A stretch of DNA of 64,000 bases from Nostoc sp. HK-01 (GCA_003990705.1 AP018318.1:3785501-3849500); one strand, 5' to 3'; shown: positions 1 to 9,765, counted from the first letter of the stretch. Notes: generated by a model from the sequence alone, not told the origin. Numbers and translations are program-made.

Positions 1-477
1 CTATGTATTAACTAACTTATCAAATGCTGGTACTGAGAGAAAAAATAGTTCGGGGATTTCGGGCGATGTCTACGACGATGCTCCCCCTACGCACTTTTAG
101 CAAAAATGTTTAGGCTTCTAGCAAGTTCGTCAAACAGGCGGGCAAGCGGATATCTTCTCCTCTCATTTGTTGCCTTAAAATAGACACTAAACTCTTGAAA
201 TTGTAAAGTAGGCAATGAATACTATGGATAATTCTCCATTAGAGGTTCACTTTAAGTTTGATACAAGTAGGTCGCAGGGGGCAGGAGGCAGGGAGTAGAG
301 GGAAAGAATTCAAAACCATTAATTTTGTATCAAGATTTTCGTGAATTGGTCTAGCATAGCAGCTAAATTCCGCATCCCGACATCTGACACCCTAGAGTAT
401 CGATTCACTAATCAAAAACCTACACCTGTCAGGAGGGGTTGGGGGAGAGGTTCTTTCAGGATTACTGAATTGATGTT
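1..477. other. Intergenic, repeat-containing, no gene seen
   Basis: No credible reading frame is seen on either strand. The stretch holds cyanobacterial dispersed-repeat fragments: a GGCGATGTCTACGACG-type piece near 62-77, a purine-rich GGGGGCAGGAGGCAGGGAG tract near 277-296, and one copy (327-349) of a 23-bp sequence that recurs at 20608-20630 (inverted) and 58342-58364. It lies downstream of the CHAT gene, which is read leftwards and stops at 478. Confidence 0.6.
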
Positions 478-2022
478 CTAGCGATTCAACGGTGTCCAAT
501 TACCAGAAGGAACAAACGCCGCCCAAAATTGCGGATGCTCATACTCCTGACTATTGAGCATTTCCAACTGTGCAGCACGTAACGCTTCATGTCTCCCCTT
601 AAGAGCCTGCAAGTTCTGGTAATACTTCACCATTAAATCTTTCGTCGCCGCATCATCCACCAGCCACAAACTTAAAACCTGAGTTTGAGAACCAGCAATT
701 ACCAAAGCCCGACGCAAACCATAAACACCATCGCCAACTTTGATATCACCCTTCCCAGTATCACAAGCTGACAGCACCACCAATTGATTAGAACGCAAAT
801 CTAAGCCAGCTACTTCCAACGCTGTCAACACGCCATCATCATTGTTGTTGATTGCTTGTTTGCGTTTATTGAACCCAGCCAACGCTAACCCAGAACGCAA
901 CAAGGGATTTTCAACTTGTAAAATTTTTGGGGCGCGTGGAGTTCCTTCAAAATCTGTTGATGCGTTGAGATTTTGTTCAGCATCAGTGATAAAGAAACCG
1001 TGAGTAGCCAAGTGTAAAATATTGGGACTTTGTAGTTGTTTAACTGCGGTTTCTGTGGCATCTTTACCTAATAGTAATTTGGCATTCGGCAAAATCTTTT
1101 TAATAGCATCAGCTTCTTCTTTAGTAGCAGCTAACGCTTCAAATTCTAGGTTTGCTAAATCACCAGAACGTTGATTTTGAGAACCTCTGACACCATCTGT
1201 CTTAGCAGAGGCTACCGTTTGTCCTTGGTTGTTGTAGTCAATATCTGCCAGCACTACAGGTGCAGAAGCATTTTTAACATTTGATTGAAACCGTAATAAA
1301 TCTCGCCCACTGGTGAGGTAAGAAAAAGCATAACGCTCAATTAAAAATTTATCTTGCTCATCCTTTAATGCTTCAAAGGGAATTAATGTTAATTGCCCAT
1401 CAGGAGAAATTAAAAGATGACTCGCATCACCCAATAAATGACGGATGGGTGCGACTAATTTTTCATCTAAACTGCGGGCGAGTTTTTTAAATGTTCTTCC
1501 AGTGGCTAAATTTGCACGGAAATCAATGGCTAATTGATCAATTTCTGCTGCTTCACCTAAATCAACCCACTTTGGTTCACCCCTAGAGCGCAACACTGCT
1601 GCTGCATAGTGGGGTTTACCAAATTTTTGAGCATCTGTTTTGGCTTTAACGTTGAATGGTCGATACTGGATAATTTCTACCAAGGCTGCATCTTTGGGGA
1701 TTTTGGCTTGAATGGCTGCTAACTCTATTGGTTGTGTTTGTGTACGAAATTCGGCACTTTTAGCACTAATAGTTGCTTCTAACTTTTCTTTCTCGGCATC
1801 TAGTTGCTCAAGCTGAGTTTTAGGGTTAGTAGCTTGTCTTAGTGATTGGGAGAATACTAAGACTGAGAGTTGCTGTTGTATTTGCAACCACTGAGCAAAT
1901 AATTTTTGAGTTTTAACTGGCAAACTTAACAATAACCCTGTTGTCATCGCACCTGCTACCATCCAAGGTGTTAGGCAGATACCCGCAGCGTTAATCGCAC
2001 TGAGTAATTTTTTCACTCTCAA
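478..2022 (-). CDS. CHAT-domain protein, probably 5'-truncated
   Basis: The C-terminal half is a CHAT (caspase-HetF-associated, peptidase clan CD) domain, with the His motif LATHGFF near residue 340 and the Cys motif VVLSACDTGKG near residue 420. In cyanobacteria such domains usually follow long TPR arrays; here there are none. The protein begins with a hydrophobic segment (about residues 10-33), then the helical linker that normally joins TPR to CHAT. No ATG start exists near the N-terminus: the frame is open back to a TAG at 2044-2046, with only TTG (2022) and GTG (2016) before the first ATG at 1962. I infer a 5'-truncated descendant of a TPR-CHAT gene, still possibly expressed as a membrane-tethered CHAT protein. 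The protease fold is secure; substrate and activity are unknown. Confidence 0.75.
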   Translation of the reverse strand: MRVKKLLSAINAAGICLTPWMVAGAMTTGLLLSLPVKTQKLFAQWLQIQQQLSVLVFSQSLRQATNPKTQLEQLDAEKEKLEATISAKSAEFRTQTQPIELAAIQAKIPKDAALVEIIQYRPFNVKAKTDAQKFGKPHYAAAVLRSRGEPKWVDLGEAAEIDQLAIDFRANLATGRTFKKLARSLDEKLVAPIRHLLGDASHLLISPDGQLTLIPFEALKDEQDKFLIERYAFSYLTSGRDLLRFQSNVKNASAPVVLADIDYNNQGQTVASAKTDGVRGSQNQRSGDLANLEFEALAATKEEADAIKKILPNAKLLLGKDATETAVKQLQSPNILHLATHGFFITDAEQNLNASTDFEGTPRAPKILQVENPLLRSGLALAGFNKRKQAINNNDDGVLTALEVAGLDLRSNQLVVLSACDTGKGDIKVGDGVYGLRRALVIAGSQTQVLSLWLVDDAATKDLMVKYYQNLQALKGRHEALRAAQLEMLNSQEYEHPQFWAAFVPSGNWTPLNR

Positions 2023-2188
2023 CTCACAAGCTTGTAGGTTTGGCTATGAAGTAAATCATGCCGTCTTCAGCGCTTTCCGCAAAGCAGTTGTGATAAAAGT
2101 CAAAAAACTTTTTATTCTTCTTTGCATCTTTGGGCTTTTGCGTGAGACAAAACCACATCCCACAACACCCAACGCAGAAAATTTCCTG

Positions 2189-2440
2189 ACGCTTCCACTT
2201 CAAAGCCTCACCTTTCACTCTTTGAACCTCAACGTTCGAGTAAAAAGGTTCAACTTTCAGCTTCATAACTCCATCGTTCCACCTCAGAACACGAAACTTC
2301 AAGCTCAAAATAAGAACGTTTTCACTTCAAACAAGAATGTTCTTACTTCAAACAGGAACGTCTTCACTTCAAACAAGAACGTTCTCACTTGAAACAGGAA
2401 CGTTCTTACTTCAAACAAGAATGTTGCCGTTTAAGTAAGT
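2189..2440. repeat. 21-bp minisatellite, about 11-12 units, graded
   Basis: Units start every 21 bp at 2189, 2210, 2231, 2252, 2273, 2294, 2315, 2336, 2357, 2378 and 2399, with a decayed unit at 2420. The last five full units are nearly identical (core ACTTCAAACAAG followed by AACGTTCTT); the first six diverge increasingly to the left. The period is 3 x 7, so all reading frames stay open and give a spurious heptad repeat (VFTSNKN type) on the + strand. A related 21-bp array lies at 49254-49505. Confidence 0.9.
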
Positions 2441-2580
2441 CGGTGAGAATAAACCTAACCATATAACAGAATGTAGAATCGGCATAACCCTTGTGATTGC
2501 TACCCTGCGGGAACGCTACGCGAACATTCCACTTCGTTTCATTCGCAATGACATAGCGTGTATTTAAGCCGTTCTACTTA
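2434..2580. mobile_element. MITE-like element, copy A
   Basis: About 147 bp with no coding capacity. Its left end (AAGTAAGTCGGTGAGAATAAA-like, from 2434) and right end (TAAGTAGAACGGCTTAAAT, reading 2580 to 2562) match the two ends of a second element at 20432-20608, which lies in the opposite orientation. The two ends are imperfect inverted repeats of each other (TAAGT..CGGCGT..AAA). The interior carries a CCCTGCGGGAACGCTACGCG repeat. Non-autonomous mobility is inferred from end conservation; no target-site duplication was established. Confidence 0.5.
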
Positions 2581-2851
2581 GAACCTGAAATGTCAAAATT
2601 CGATGTAGACGAGAAGCGGCTTGTCGCCAGACATCGCATTTGCTAAAAATTGTAGTGACTGTCTTTAAAGTTAAGCGATCTTCATCCGTATATCTGTTGG
2701 GTTGCGCTTTGCTACACCCAACCTACGTTAAATACTGAAAAGCCGAGATGAGGAGAAGCAAGTGGCGTTAGAGCCTTTAATTCTTGCTCCCCTTCCCTTG
2801 TAGGTAAGGGGTTGAGGGTTAGGTTGGAGGAAGGTTGCACACGGCGTAATT

Positions 2852-3907
2852 CTAACCAAACTGCTCAATAATACCGCCGCCTAAAACTTTTTCCCCGTCA
2901 TACCAAACCGCTGCTTGTCCAGGAGTAATGCTGAACTGTGGTTCATCAAATACCAAGCGGACGCGGGAATTTTCCAGAGGAATTACTGTTACTGGTACAG
3001 GCTGAGAACGATAGCGGACTTGCACTTCGGCGTGAATGGGGGTGGCTGGTTCAGCGATGGAAACCCAATTTACTCGGCCTACTGTACATTCTGGCTGAGT
3101 TACCTGGGTGCGATCGCCCACCACGACACGATTATTTACAGCATCTAATTCCACCACATACAATGGTTCCGCTGCCGCAATTCCCAAACCTTTGCGCTGA
3201 CCAATTGTGTAATGATGTACACCATCATGCTGTCCCAAAACTTTGCCTGTTGTATCCACAATATCGCCTTGTTTGGGAGCGAGATACTTATCTAAAAATG
3301 CCCGCATGGAACCGTTGCTTTCCACTAAGCAGAGGTCTTGACTTTCGGGCTTATCGGCGGTTTTCAAATTATATTCAGCCGCAATCCGGCGGGTATCTGC
3401 TTTTTCCATTTCTCCCAAGGGAAATACAGAAGCTGCGAGTAAATCTTGAGACAAATCATACAAAAAATAAGACTGGTCTTTGTTGCGGTCAGCTGCCCTT
3501 AATAATTGATAACGATTAGTTGCTTCATCATAGCCAATTCGGGCATAATGACCTGTAGCAATGCGATCGCATCCCAATTGTTCACGGGCATATTCCACCA
3601 TTGGGCCAAACTTCACCGTTTTATTACACTGCGAACAAGGCAACGGTGTAATGCCGATACTGTAACCAGATACTAAATAATCAACAATATTTGTCTGAAA
3701 GACATCCCGAATATCGACAACTTCATGGGGTATCCCCAGTTGTTCGCAAATATCAGCCGCGTCGATCATTCCTTCAGAGCAACATTGCCCTTTGCCTTTC
3801 ATTAGCCAAAGGGTTAAACCAATCACTTCATAGCCCTGATTATGCAGGATAGCAGCAGCGACAGAACTGTCAACGCCACCGGAAAGACCAACGACAACTT
3901 TTTTCAT
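2852..3907 (-). CDS. mnmA: tRNA-specific 2-thiouridylase MnmA
   Basis: Catalyses ATP-dependent 2-thiolation of the wobble uridine (s2U34) of tRNAs for Lys, Glu and Gln in the cytoplasm. The 351-aa length is normal. The PP-loop is SGGVDSS at residues 9-15. The two catalytic cysteines are visible: C94 in the CSQCNK motif and C193 in the SQDLC motif. The C-terminal beta-barrel with the IGQRKGLG and [10 protein letters not shown] motifs is complete. The ATG at 3907 immediately precedes the PP-loop strand, so the start is secure. It is transcribed away from the SPOR-like gene and appears monocistronic. Confidence 0.97.
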   Translation of the reverse strand: MKKVVVGLSGGVDSSVAAAILHNQGYEVIGLTLWLMKGKGQCCSEGMIDAADICEQLGIPHEVVDIRDVFQTNIVDYLVSGYSIGITPLPCSQCNKTVKFGPMVEYAREQLGCDRIATGHYARIGYDEATNRYQLLRAADRNKDQSYFLYDLSQDLLAASVFPLGEMEKADTRRIAAEYNLKTADKPESQDLCLVESNGSMRAFLDKYLAPKQGDIVDTTGKVLGQHDGVHHYTIGQRKGLGIAAAEPLYVVELDAVNNRVVVGDRTQVTQPECTVGRVNWVSIAEPATPIHAEVQVRYRSQPVPVTVIPLENSRVRLVFDEPQFSITPGQAAVWYDGEKVLGGGIIEQFG

Positions 3908-4218
3908 ATCTCTAATTTTTTTAGACTAGCAGCTGCTGACGATAAAATTATCCAAAACTTTCACGTGATTCAGCACTAAAACAGTACTCAGAGCGCGAGT
4001 AGAGGCTTTTCACACAAGCACAACACGGCAGCCGCGCGACTGCTCAATTGTAGCATATATATCTCAAACCCTTACTAGTTAAGCACTTGGGTTACTAAAT
4101 GAATAATTCGTCATGACAACAACTAAAATTTTGTCAGTATAGCGATCGCTAAATAAGTTAGGGCAGAGACTAATCATCAAATATGGATACTTAAAGGCTT
4201 TCAAACCTGTTCCCTAAT
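3908..4218. other. Divergent promoter region, nothing else seen
   Basis: A 311-bp gap between divergently read mnmA and the SPOR-like gene. It must contain both promoters, but no convincing -35/-10 pair or operator could be assigned by eye. One HIP1-like GCGATCGC lies near 4142-4149. Confidence 0.4.
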
Positions 4219-5115
4219 ATGTATCCATTGCCACCTGTCCCTGCTGAATTTATGCTTAGACTATATAGCTTGAAAAATGTTGTTACTACTATGTCCATAC
4301 AGTTATCAGGTCAGTTTATGGCATTGCCAATAATACCGTTAATTTTGGGAAGTTCCTTAGCAATTATTTCCCATACTCAGCCAGCCCAAGCACAAATCAA
4401 CAGTCATCATATTTTGCTGTCACAACAAACAGTAATTGAGACATTACCACCACCGCCAGATACTTTAGTCACTCCTGAAAATCAACAAACTTTACCCCAA
4501 TTACAACCAGGGCAAATTCAGCAATATGAGCCAAATCCGCTGATTTACCCATCCACAGACAGTCAATCTCAGCCACAGCCTGTAATTGTTCAACCAAGTC
4601 AGCCAAATCAATACAGCCAGAACTTTGAACGCTACTTTGTATATGTTGATAGCGATAATTACCAAACCCTGCAAAGAGTCCGCCAAATTGAACCAGGGGC
4701 TTATATCCGGCAATATCAAGGACGTTCTATTATTCAGTCAGGAGTATTTAACAGAGCATCTAACGCTCAACAGCGTGTCAGACAATTAGAATCATTCGGG
4801 ATTCGTGGCGCACAGGTTGTCAGCTTTGCTAACGGACAGGAAATACAGACTTTTAGCAATAACACCAGAGGATCTTCTGAAAATAAAAAGAATAGATACT
4901 ATGTTGTTATTCCAGGGAAAACCCAAGACTTGCCGATAATTGCTGACACAATTATCCGTAAAAGTGGATATTCGAGTTTAGTTCAAGAAAGACAAAAGCC
5001 ATACGGACCCCATGTAGCGGTAGGGCCGTTTGCAGAACGCGGTGATGCGGACAGATGGAATAAATATGTACGGGATTTAGGATTTGGTGATTCCAGAGTT
5101 TATTACAGTAGGTGA
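4219..5115 (+). CDS. Secreted SPOR-like repeat protein
   Basis: A 298-aa exported protein of no assigned function. Hydrophobic N-terminal sequence ending in QPAQAQ is a Sec signal peptide. An upstream ATG at 4219 gives a 24-aa pre-extension; ATGs at 4291 or 4318 would give a more ordinary signal peptide. After a Pro/Gln-rich linker (about residues 65-135) come two SPOR-like alpha/beta units, one around residues 137-215 (RYFVYVDSDN, then IQSGVFNRASNAQQRVRQL) and one around 225-298 (RYYVVIPG, then VAVGPFAERGDADRW). The tandem 'xxxGPFxxxxxAxxxxxxL' pattern is typical of SPOR domains that bind denuded peptidoglycan glycans. The assignment is by pattern only. It is followed 109 bp later by nnr on the same strand. 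Confidence 0.7.
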   Translation: MYPLPPVPAEFMLRLYSLKNVVTTMSIQLSGQFMALPIIPLILGSSLAIISHTQPAQAQINSHHILLSQQTVIETLPPPPDTLVTPENQQTLPQLQPGQIQQYEPNPLIYPSTDSQSQPQPVIVQPSQPNQYSQNFERYFVYVDSDNYQTLQRVRQIEPGAYIRQYQGRSIIQSGVFNRASNAQQRVRQLESFGIRGAQVVSFANGQEIQTFSNNTRGSSENKKNRYYVVIPGKTQDLPIIADTIIRKSGYSSLVQERQKPYGPHVAVGPFAERGDADRWNKYVRDLGFGDSRVYYSR

Positions 5116-5224
5116 GTGCTGATTAATGAGTGCTGAGTTAAAAGTTAAAAAGTAAAGAGTTTATGCCAATTTTATAACCTTTAACTCAACTACTATTAGC
5201 AGATGAACTGGGAAATTTTTAATA

Positions 5225-6817
5225 ATGGAAAACGCATCTCCTATTAATATCAATCACTCTCAAAATAGGCAAGAATATATTTCTCAAGTTGTAGTCACCG
5301 CTGGGCAAATGCGGGATATTGAAGGGCGGATATTTGCCGCTGGAATGCCTGTAGCTGCTTTGATGGAAAAGGTAGCGGGACTGATTACCCTTCGTATTCA
5401 AGAGTTGTTTCCCTTGTCTAGGAATATTTATCGTGTAGGGATTTTAGTTGGCCCTGGTCATAATGGTGGCGATGCGTTGGTTGTCGCCCGTGAATTACAC
5501 TTTCGTGGGTATGAAGTTTGGATATATTCGCCTTTTTCTAAGTTAAAGGAATTAACTGCTCAACATTGGCAATATGCTCAAAGTTTGGGTATTTCTTGTT
5601 ACGAAACTCTTGAACAATTGCCGAATTGTGATTTTTTAATTGATGGTTTATTTGGGTTTGGGTTAGAAAGACCGCTTACTGATGCGATCGCTTCCGCAAT
5701 TAATCATTTTAATGAATGGCAAAAACCGATTATTAGTATTGATATCCCTTCGGGTTTGCATACCGATACGGGCGAGGTTTTAGGGACAGCGATTTGCGCT
5801 ACTTACACCTTATGCTTGGGCTTGTGGAAGCTGGGTTTATTGCAGGATCATGCTTTAGAGTATGTTGGCAAAGGGGAATTAATTGATTTTGATATTCCGT
5901 TTGCAGATGTAGAAGCAATATTGGGAAATACACCGAAAATTAAACGGATTACTAGAAAAACTGCACTTGCTAGTTTACCTTTGCCGCGTCCAGCAGTGAC
6001 ACATAAGTATAAAGCAGGACATTTATTATTAATTTGTGGTTCGAGACGTTACGCTGGCGGGGCAATTTTAACAGCTTTAGGGGCGCGGGCTAGTGGTGTG
6101 GGGATGCTCTCAGTGGCTGTTCCTGAATCGTTAAAATCTATTTTGGTGTCGCACTTACCAGAAGCATTAATTATTGGTTGCCCAGAAACCGAGAGTGGGG
6201 CAATTTTACAACTACAATTACCAGAAAATACAGACTTAAGTTCTTTTAATGCGATCGCCTGTGGCCCTGGTTTAACCCGCGAAGCGACTCCCATTGTCCA
6301 AAAAGTTATTGAGAGCGATCGCACTTTAGTTCTCGATGCCGATGGTTTAAATATTCTGGCACAACTGGGAACTATCCCCACCTTACAACAGCGCCAAGCG
6401 GCAACTGTACTTACACCTCACACTGGCGAATTTCAAAGATTATTTCCTGATGTTTCTGATGCCAAACATGACAGAATCCAAGCTGTCAGGGAAGCCGCAG
6501 CCCAAACTGGCGCAGTAGTATTATTAAAAGGCGCGAGAACTGCAATAGCCAATTCTCAAGGTGTAGTCTGGATTAATCCCGAAAGTAGCCCAGCTTTAGC
6601 TCGTGGTGGTAGTGGTGATGTGCTGACGGGTTTACTGGGAGGATTATTAGCACAAGCAGCTACAAAACAACTTCCTATAGAAAATATTGTAGCTACTGCG
6701 GCTTGGTGGCATTCTCAAGCTGGAATTTTAGCAGCACAAGAGCGTACAGAACTAGGTGTAGATGCGTTGACATTAACACAATATTTAATGTCTGCTGTCA
6801 GGATTCAACAGTGCTAA
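5225..6817 (+). CDS. nnr: Bifunctional NAD(P)HX epimerase/dehydratase
   Basis: Repairs hydrated NAD(P)H. The N-terminal YjeF_N/NnrE domain (about residues 25-225) epimerises R- to S-NAD(P)HX and shows GPGHNGGDALVVARELHFRG with the nucleotide-binding glycines. The C-terminal NnrD domain (about 250-525) is ribokinase-like and dehydrates S-NAD(P)HX at the expense of ADP/ATP; it shows GSRRYAGGA, the ACGPGL turn and the catalytic GGSGDVLTG loop (about 461-469). The 530-aa length is that of the usual bacterial fusion. The ATG at 5225 precedes a short variable leader. It is transcribed with the SPOR-like gene. Confidence 0.95.
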   Translation: MENASPININHSQNRQEYISQVVVTAGQMRDIEGRIFAAGMPVAALMEKVAGLITLRIQELFPLSRNIYRVGILVGPGHNGGDALVVARELHFRGYEVWIYSPFSKLKELTAQHWQYAQSLGISCYETLEQLPNCDFLIDGLFGFGLERPLTDAIASAINHFNEWQKPIISIDIPSGLHTDTGEVLGTAICATYTLCLGLWKLGLLQDHALEYVGKGELIDFDIPFADVEAILGNTPKIKRITRKTALASLPLPRPAVTHKYKAGHLLLICGSRRYAGGAILTALGARASGVGMLSVAVPESLKSILVSHLPEALIIGCPETESGAILQLQLPENTDLSSFNAIACGPGLTREATPIVQKVIESDRTLVLDADGLNILAQLGTIPTLQQRQAATVLTPHTGEFQRLFPDVSDAKHDRIQAVREAAAQTGAVVLLKGARTAIANSQGVVWINPESSPALARGGSGDVLTGLLGGLLAQAATKQLPIENIVATAAWWHSQAGILAAQERTELGVDALTLTQYLMSAVRIQQC

Positions 6818-6923
6818 TCTAGTGCATTCAATGAGAGCAATCACTATTAAATATATTGCTTAAAGTACTAATTTCGATACACTGAGTTTAATTATGGGGA
6901 TTTCCTTATTCCCTTTTAAAATT

Positions 6924-7853
6924 TTACCTTCGGCTTCTTCTAATTTCATCAAATACCAATACCCCTGTTGCGAATAGTAAAGGTAAAAAATAGTATATGC
7001 CGCGATAAGCCAGCATTGAGCCTAAAACAGCCGCCGCAGAAACTTTAGCTGAAATAATTAATAAAATTACTGTTTCAAATACACCTAAACCACCGGGAAC
7101 ATTACTCACAATCCCCGCGAACATTGCTAATAAATAAATTCCTAAAAAGTCTAGATAAGATAAAGCTATGTTGGTAGGTAATAAAGCATAAAGTACCGCT
7201 GCGGCCAACATCCAATCAAAGCTAGAAATAATGATTTGCATCAAGGATATTTGCCACGATGGAAAGCGAAATTCATGGTTACGAATAATTAATGTGTGTT
7301 TAATAAATAAACTGCTAATTAAATAAATAATAATTAAGGTGAGAAATACCACACCAATAGGACGTACGGTAGTAAATTGTAAATGTAGTTGTGTAGGAAT
7401 ATTTAAAGGGTGAATCAGAAAGAGTAACCCAGCAACCGCAAACATTCCTAACCAAAAAGTGAAATTAACAAAGGCAATTATTTGGGCGATCGCAATTGGT
7501 GAGACTTGCCATCTAGAATAAAAACGATAGCGGATAGCACTACCTGTCAACAAGGCAAAACCGATAGTATTGCTGAAGCTAGAACTAATAAAATTAGTCA
7601 AAGCAATTTTTTGCCAGTGTAGGGCATGATGAATATAAGCAAAGCCTAAAATATCATACCCAACCATCACTAAATAACCTAAAGCCGTCAACAAAATTGC
7701 CCAAATCAGGCGTTGTTTGGGAATTGCAGCGATCGCCGCCAGAATATCATGATAATTATACTCGCGTAGTTCGTTAGCGATCGCCCATACAGACAACACC
7801 AGCAGCAACAAGCCAAATAAAGAACTAAAGTTAATTCGCAGCTTTTTGGGCAT
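6924..7853 (-). CDS. UPF0104/YbhN-type flippase-like membrane protein
   Basis: A 309-aa polytopic inner-membrane protein with about 7-8 hydrophobic helices, including a first helix FGLLLLVLSVWAIA and the family's GLGVFE motif (FAGIVSNVPGGLGVFETVILLI, about residues 248-265; shown here for its position). This is the domain that forms the N-terminal flippase half of MprF. A DUF2156 lysyltransferase-type gene corresponding to the C-terminal half lies about 2.9 kb away (10768-12438) on the other strand. A role in moving an aminoacylated or glycosylated lipid across the membrane is an inference from the family and the context. Confidence 0.82.
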   Translation of the reverse strand: MPKKLRINFSSLFGLLLLVLSVWAIANELREYNYHDILAAIAAIPKQRLIWAILLTALGYLVMVGYDILGFAYIHHALHWQKIALTNFISSSFSNTIGFALLTGSAIRYRFYSRWQVSPIAIAQIIAFVNFTFWLGMFAVAGLLFLIHPLNIPTQLHLQFTTVRPIGVVFLTLIIIYLISSLFIKHTLIIRNHEFRFPSWQISLMQIIISSFDWMLAAAVLYALLPTNIALSYLDFLGIYLLAMFAGIVSNVPGGLGVFETVILLIISAKVSAAAVLGSMLAYRGIYYFLPLLFATGVLVFDEIRRSRR

Positions 7854-7968
7854 TCTTTAAATCCTATTCGCAAATATTCCATTACCTTGACACAGCATTG
7901 TCATATCACAGGCTTAAGCTTTGGATGGAAAACAATCACAGCTTAAATAAGTAATGTAGCAACTTTCC

Positions 7969-8802
7969 ATGACAGATGATGACTGTTTTGAAGATGCCTT
8001 AATAGGTTCCTCAATTCACCTGCGGCGAGGAATAAATCTACAAGTTTGCCATAGTCCTGGTGTGACTCCGTCGATAGTTTTTATCCACGGAGGAATGGGC
8101 AATCATTTTAACTTTAGAATGCAATATGAATTTGCCCAAAATCAAGGTTGGGAAGTTCTAGCTTATGATTTAGCTGGACATGGAAAGTCTAGCTGTTACT
8201 CGCGTTATTCTATCGGACGACATTGCCGAGATTTAGGGCGATTATTACATAAGTTTGGCATTATATCGCCTGTGTTATTTTGTCATAGCTATGGCGTTCC
8301 TATCGGTTTAGAATTTGCCCAACACCATCAAGTAAGTGCCATGATTGCTATTGCTGGTGGAACTCATGATTTAGCACCTTGGTGGGAAATTCCGTTGATG
8401 AAGTTAATGGCTTGGGGTGGAAGATATCTTTATCATTTACCAAGAGTGCAAGTCTTCAATAACTTTCTCTCAACTTCCTACCGTCACAGCGTCATGGAAA
8501 GATTTTTTGCGGAAAATCCTATACCAACTGATTTTGATGCTTACAAAGCCTTAGAAATTTTTTGGGACTATAACTTTTTTGTTCGTCATCCACTACCGCA
8601 GAATTTGCATATTCCAACTTTAGTAATTACTGCGGGAAAAGACCCCATGTTTACCCAACAAATGGGGGATGAGTTAGCGAGTCACTTTGTGAACAGTACT
8701 CACTTACATTTTGCCCAAGCTGGACATCTCGTGATGGCAGAGTGTGCAGAGTTAGTTAATCAGGCGATCGCAAATTGGTTAAACCAACAAGTTTATTTTT
8801 AA
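7969..8802 (+). CDS. Alpha/beta-fold hydrolase
   Basis: A 277-aa cytoplasmic alpha/beta hydrolase. It shows the oxyanion-hole HGGMG near residue 40, a nucleophile elbow CHSYG with Ser107 (Cys replaces the first Gly of GxSxG), a late acid in AGKDPMF and a catalytic His in AQAGHLVM near residue 252. Substrate unknown. The ATG at 7969 is the only good start. The stop lies 9 bp before the lipoprotein esterase gene, so the two are probably co-transcribed. Confidence 0.85.
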   Translation: MTDDDCFEDALIGSSIHLRRGINLQVCHSPGVTPSIVFIHGGMGNHFNFRMQYEFAQNQGWEVLAYDLAGHGKSSCYSRYSIGRHCRDLGRLLHKFGIISPVLFCHSYGVPIGLEFAQHHQVSAMIAIAGGTHDLAPWWEIPLMKLMAWGGRYLYHLPRVQVFNNFLSTSYRHSVMERFFAENPIPTDFDAYKALEIFWDYNFFVRHPLPQNLHIPTLVITAGKDPMFTQQMGDELASHFVNSTHLHFAQAGHLVMAECAELVNQAIANWLNQQVYF

Positions 8803-8811
8803 CTTCTGACT

Positions 8812-9759
8812 ATGAACTACAAAAAAATCCTACTACTAATTTCAGTAATATCTTTAGTTGGTTGTAAATATTCTCCAGGTGTAGCGGCGAAACTACCAGA
8901 AACAATCACAGCTTCCTTACCAGCGCAGCCAAATGCTAATATCTTAGCTACTCCCCTCACCTATAAAATTGAGTCTTACGACAGCCAAGTAATGCTAGGA
9001 AAACGTACATACGGCGTTTCTTTACCCCCTGGCTATGAACAAAATTCCCAACAACGTTACCCCGTAATTTTTCTGCTTCATGGTGGACATGGTGAACCCA
9101 TTGATTGGTTCAGCGATAAAAAAGGACAAGCACTCAAAACACTAACCAAACTCTACACCACAGGGAAATTACCACCTAGTATTATTATCACGCCCGATGG
9201 TAATGACAAACGTGGCTCTAGCCCTTATTTTGATCCCCAATATATCGACGGCCCCAATGGTAAAGTTTCTACAGCCGTGGGATATGAACTGGTAAAAGTA
9301 GTGCAGAGTCGTTATCGCACTTTACCAAATCCCGATTTTTGGGCGATGGGTGGATTATCTTCTGGCGGTTGGGGGGCAATGAATGTCGGGTTGCATAATT
9401 TGCAGAACTTTTCAATTTTATTTAGCCATAGCGGTTATTTTAAAGATAATAGTGGAGCGCAAAATAGCCCAATAATTTATATCAAAACTCTGCCTAAGCA
9501 AGCAAAAAAAAGATTGCGAATTTATCTAGACTCAGGTCTATCTGATACCGAAGAGCTTGATGATGCTAAAGCATTTATGCAAGTTCTTAACCAAGAAAAA
9601 GTTTACAATCAATTTCGACAATTTCCTGGCAGTCATACTTGGCAATATTGGCGAGAACATTTAACAGATTCTCTAACATTTGTTGGCGAACAATTCCGGA
9701 TTGCAGAAATTGCACATGCTGCTGATAATTTAGGTGTTAATCAGCAAACACATAAATAA
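8812..9759 (+). CDS. Lipoprotein esterase, copy 1 (esterase D/feruloyl-esterase type)
   Basis: A 315-aa exported esterase. The N-terminus ends in a lipobox, LVGC, with Cys18 as predicted lipidation site. The esterase fold shows VIFLLHGGHG, a conserved ITPDGNDKRGSSP segment, the nucleophile elbow GLSSG with Ser183, and a C-terminal GSHTW with the putative catalytic His. Starts 9 bp after the alpha/beta hydrolase. It is a tandem paralogue of the next gene, with near-identical blocks around the active site. Substrate unknown; acyl esters of cell-envelope polysaccharide or lipid are plausible. Confidence 0.87.
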   Translation: MNYKKILLLISVISLVGCKYSPGVAAKLPETITASLPAQPNANILATPLTYKIESYDSQVMLGKRTYGVSLPPGYEQNSQQRYPVIFLLHGGHGEPIDWFSDKKGQALKTLTKLYTTGKLPPSIIITPDGNDKRGSSPYFDPQYIDGPNGKVSTAVGYELVKVVQSRYRTLPNPDFWAMGGLSSGGWGAMNVGLHNLQNFSILFSHSGYFKDNSGAQNSPIIYIKTLPKQAKKRLRIYLDSGLSDTEELDDAKAFMQVLNQEKVYNQFRQFPGSHTWQYWREHLTDSLTFVGEQFRIAEIAHAADNLGVNQQTHK

Positions 9760-9765
9760 TAAGAT

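Larger units (their letters stand above)
2023..2851. other. Repeat-rich intergenic region, no supported gene
   Basis: Open frames here are generated by repeats. The stretch contains a 21-bp minisatellite (2189-2440), a MITE-like element (2434-2580), a GATGTAGACGAGAAGCGGC-type palindromic repeat near 2605-2640 and a GTTGGG/CCCAAC hairpin at 2696-2722 of a type widespread in Nostocales. It separates the CHAT gene from the 3' end of mnmA. Confidence 0.6.

Noticed and set aside
2024-2392. Reading frames on both strands through 2024-2392
   Set aside because: They are open only because the 21-bp repeat keeps all frames open; the translations are heptad artefacts and the minus frame has no protein-like composition.
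3985-4050. Possible tRNA or structured RNA in a GC-rich patch
   Set aside because: No T-loop GTTCRA motif or cloverleaf could be formed.
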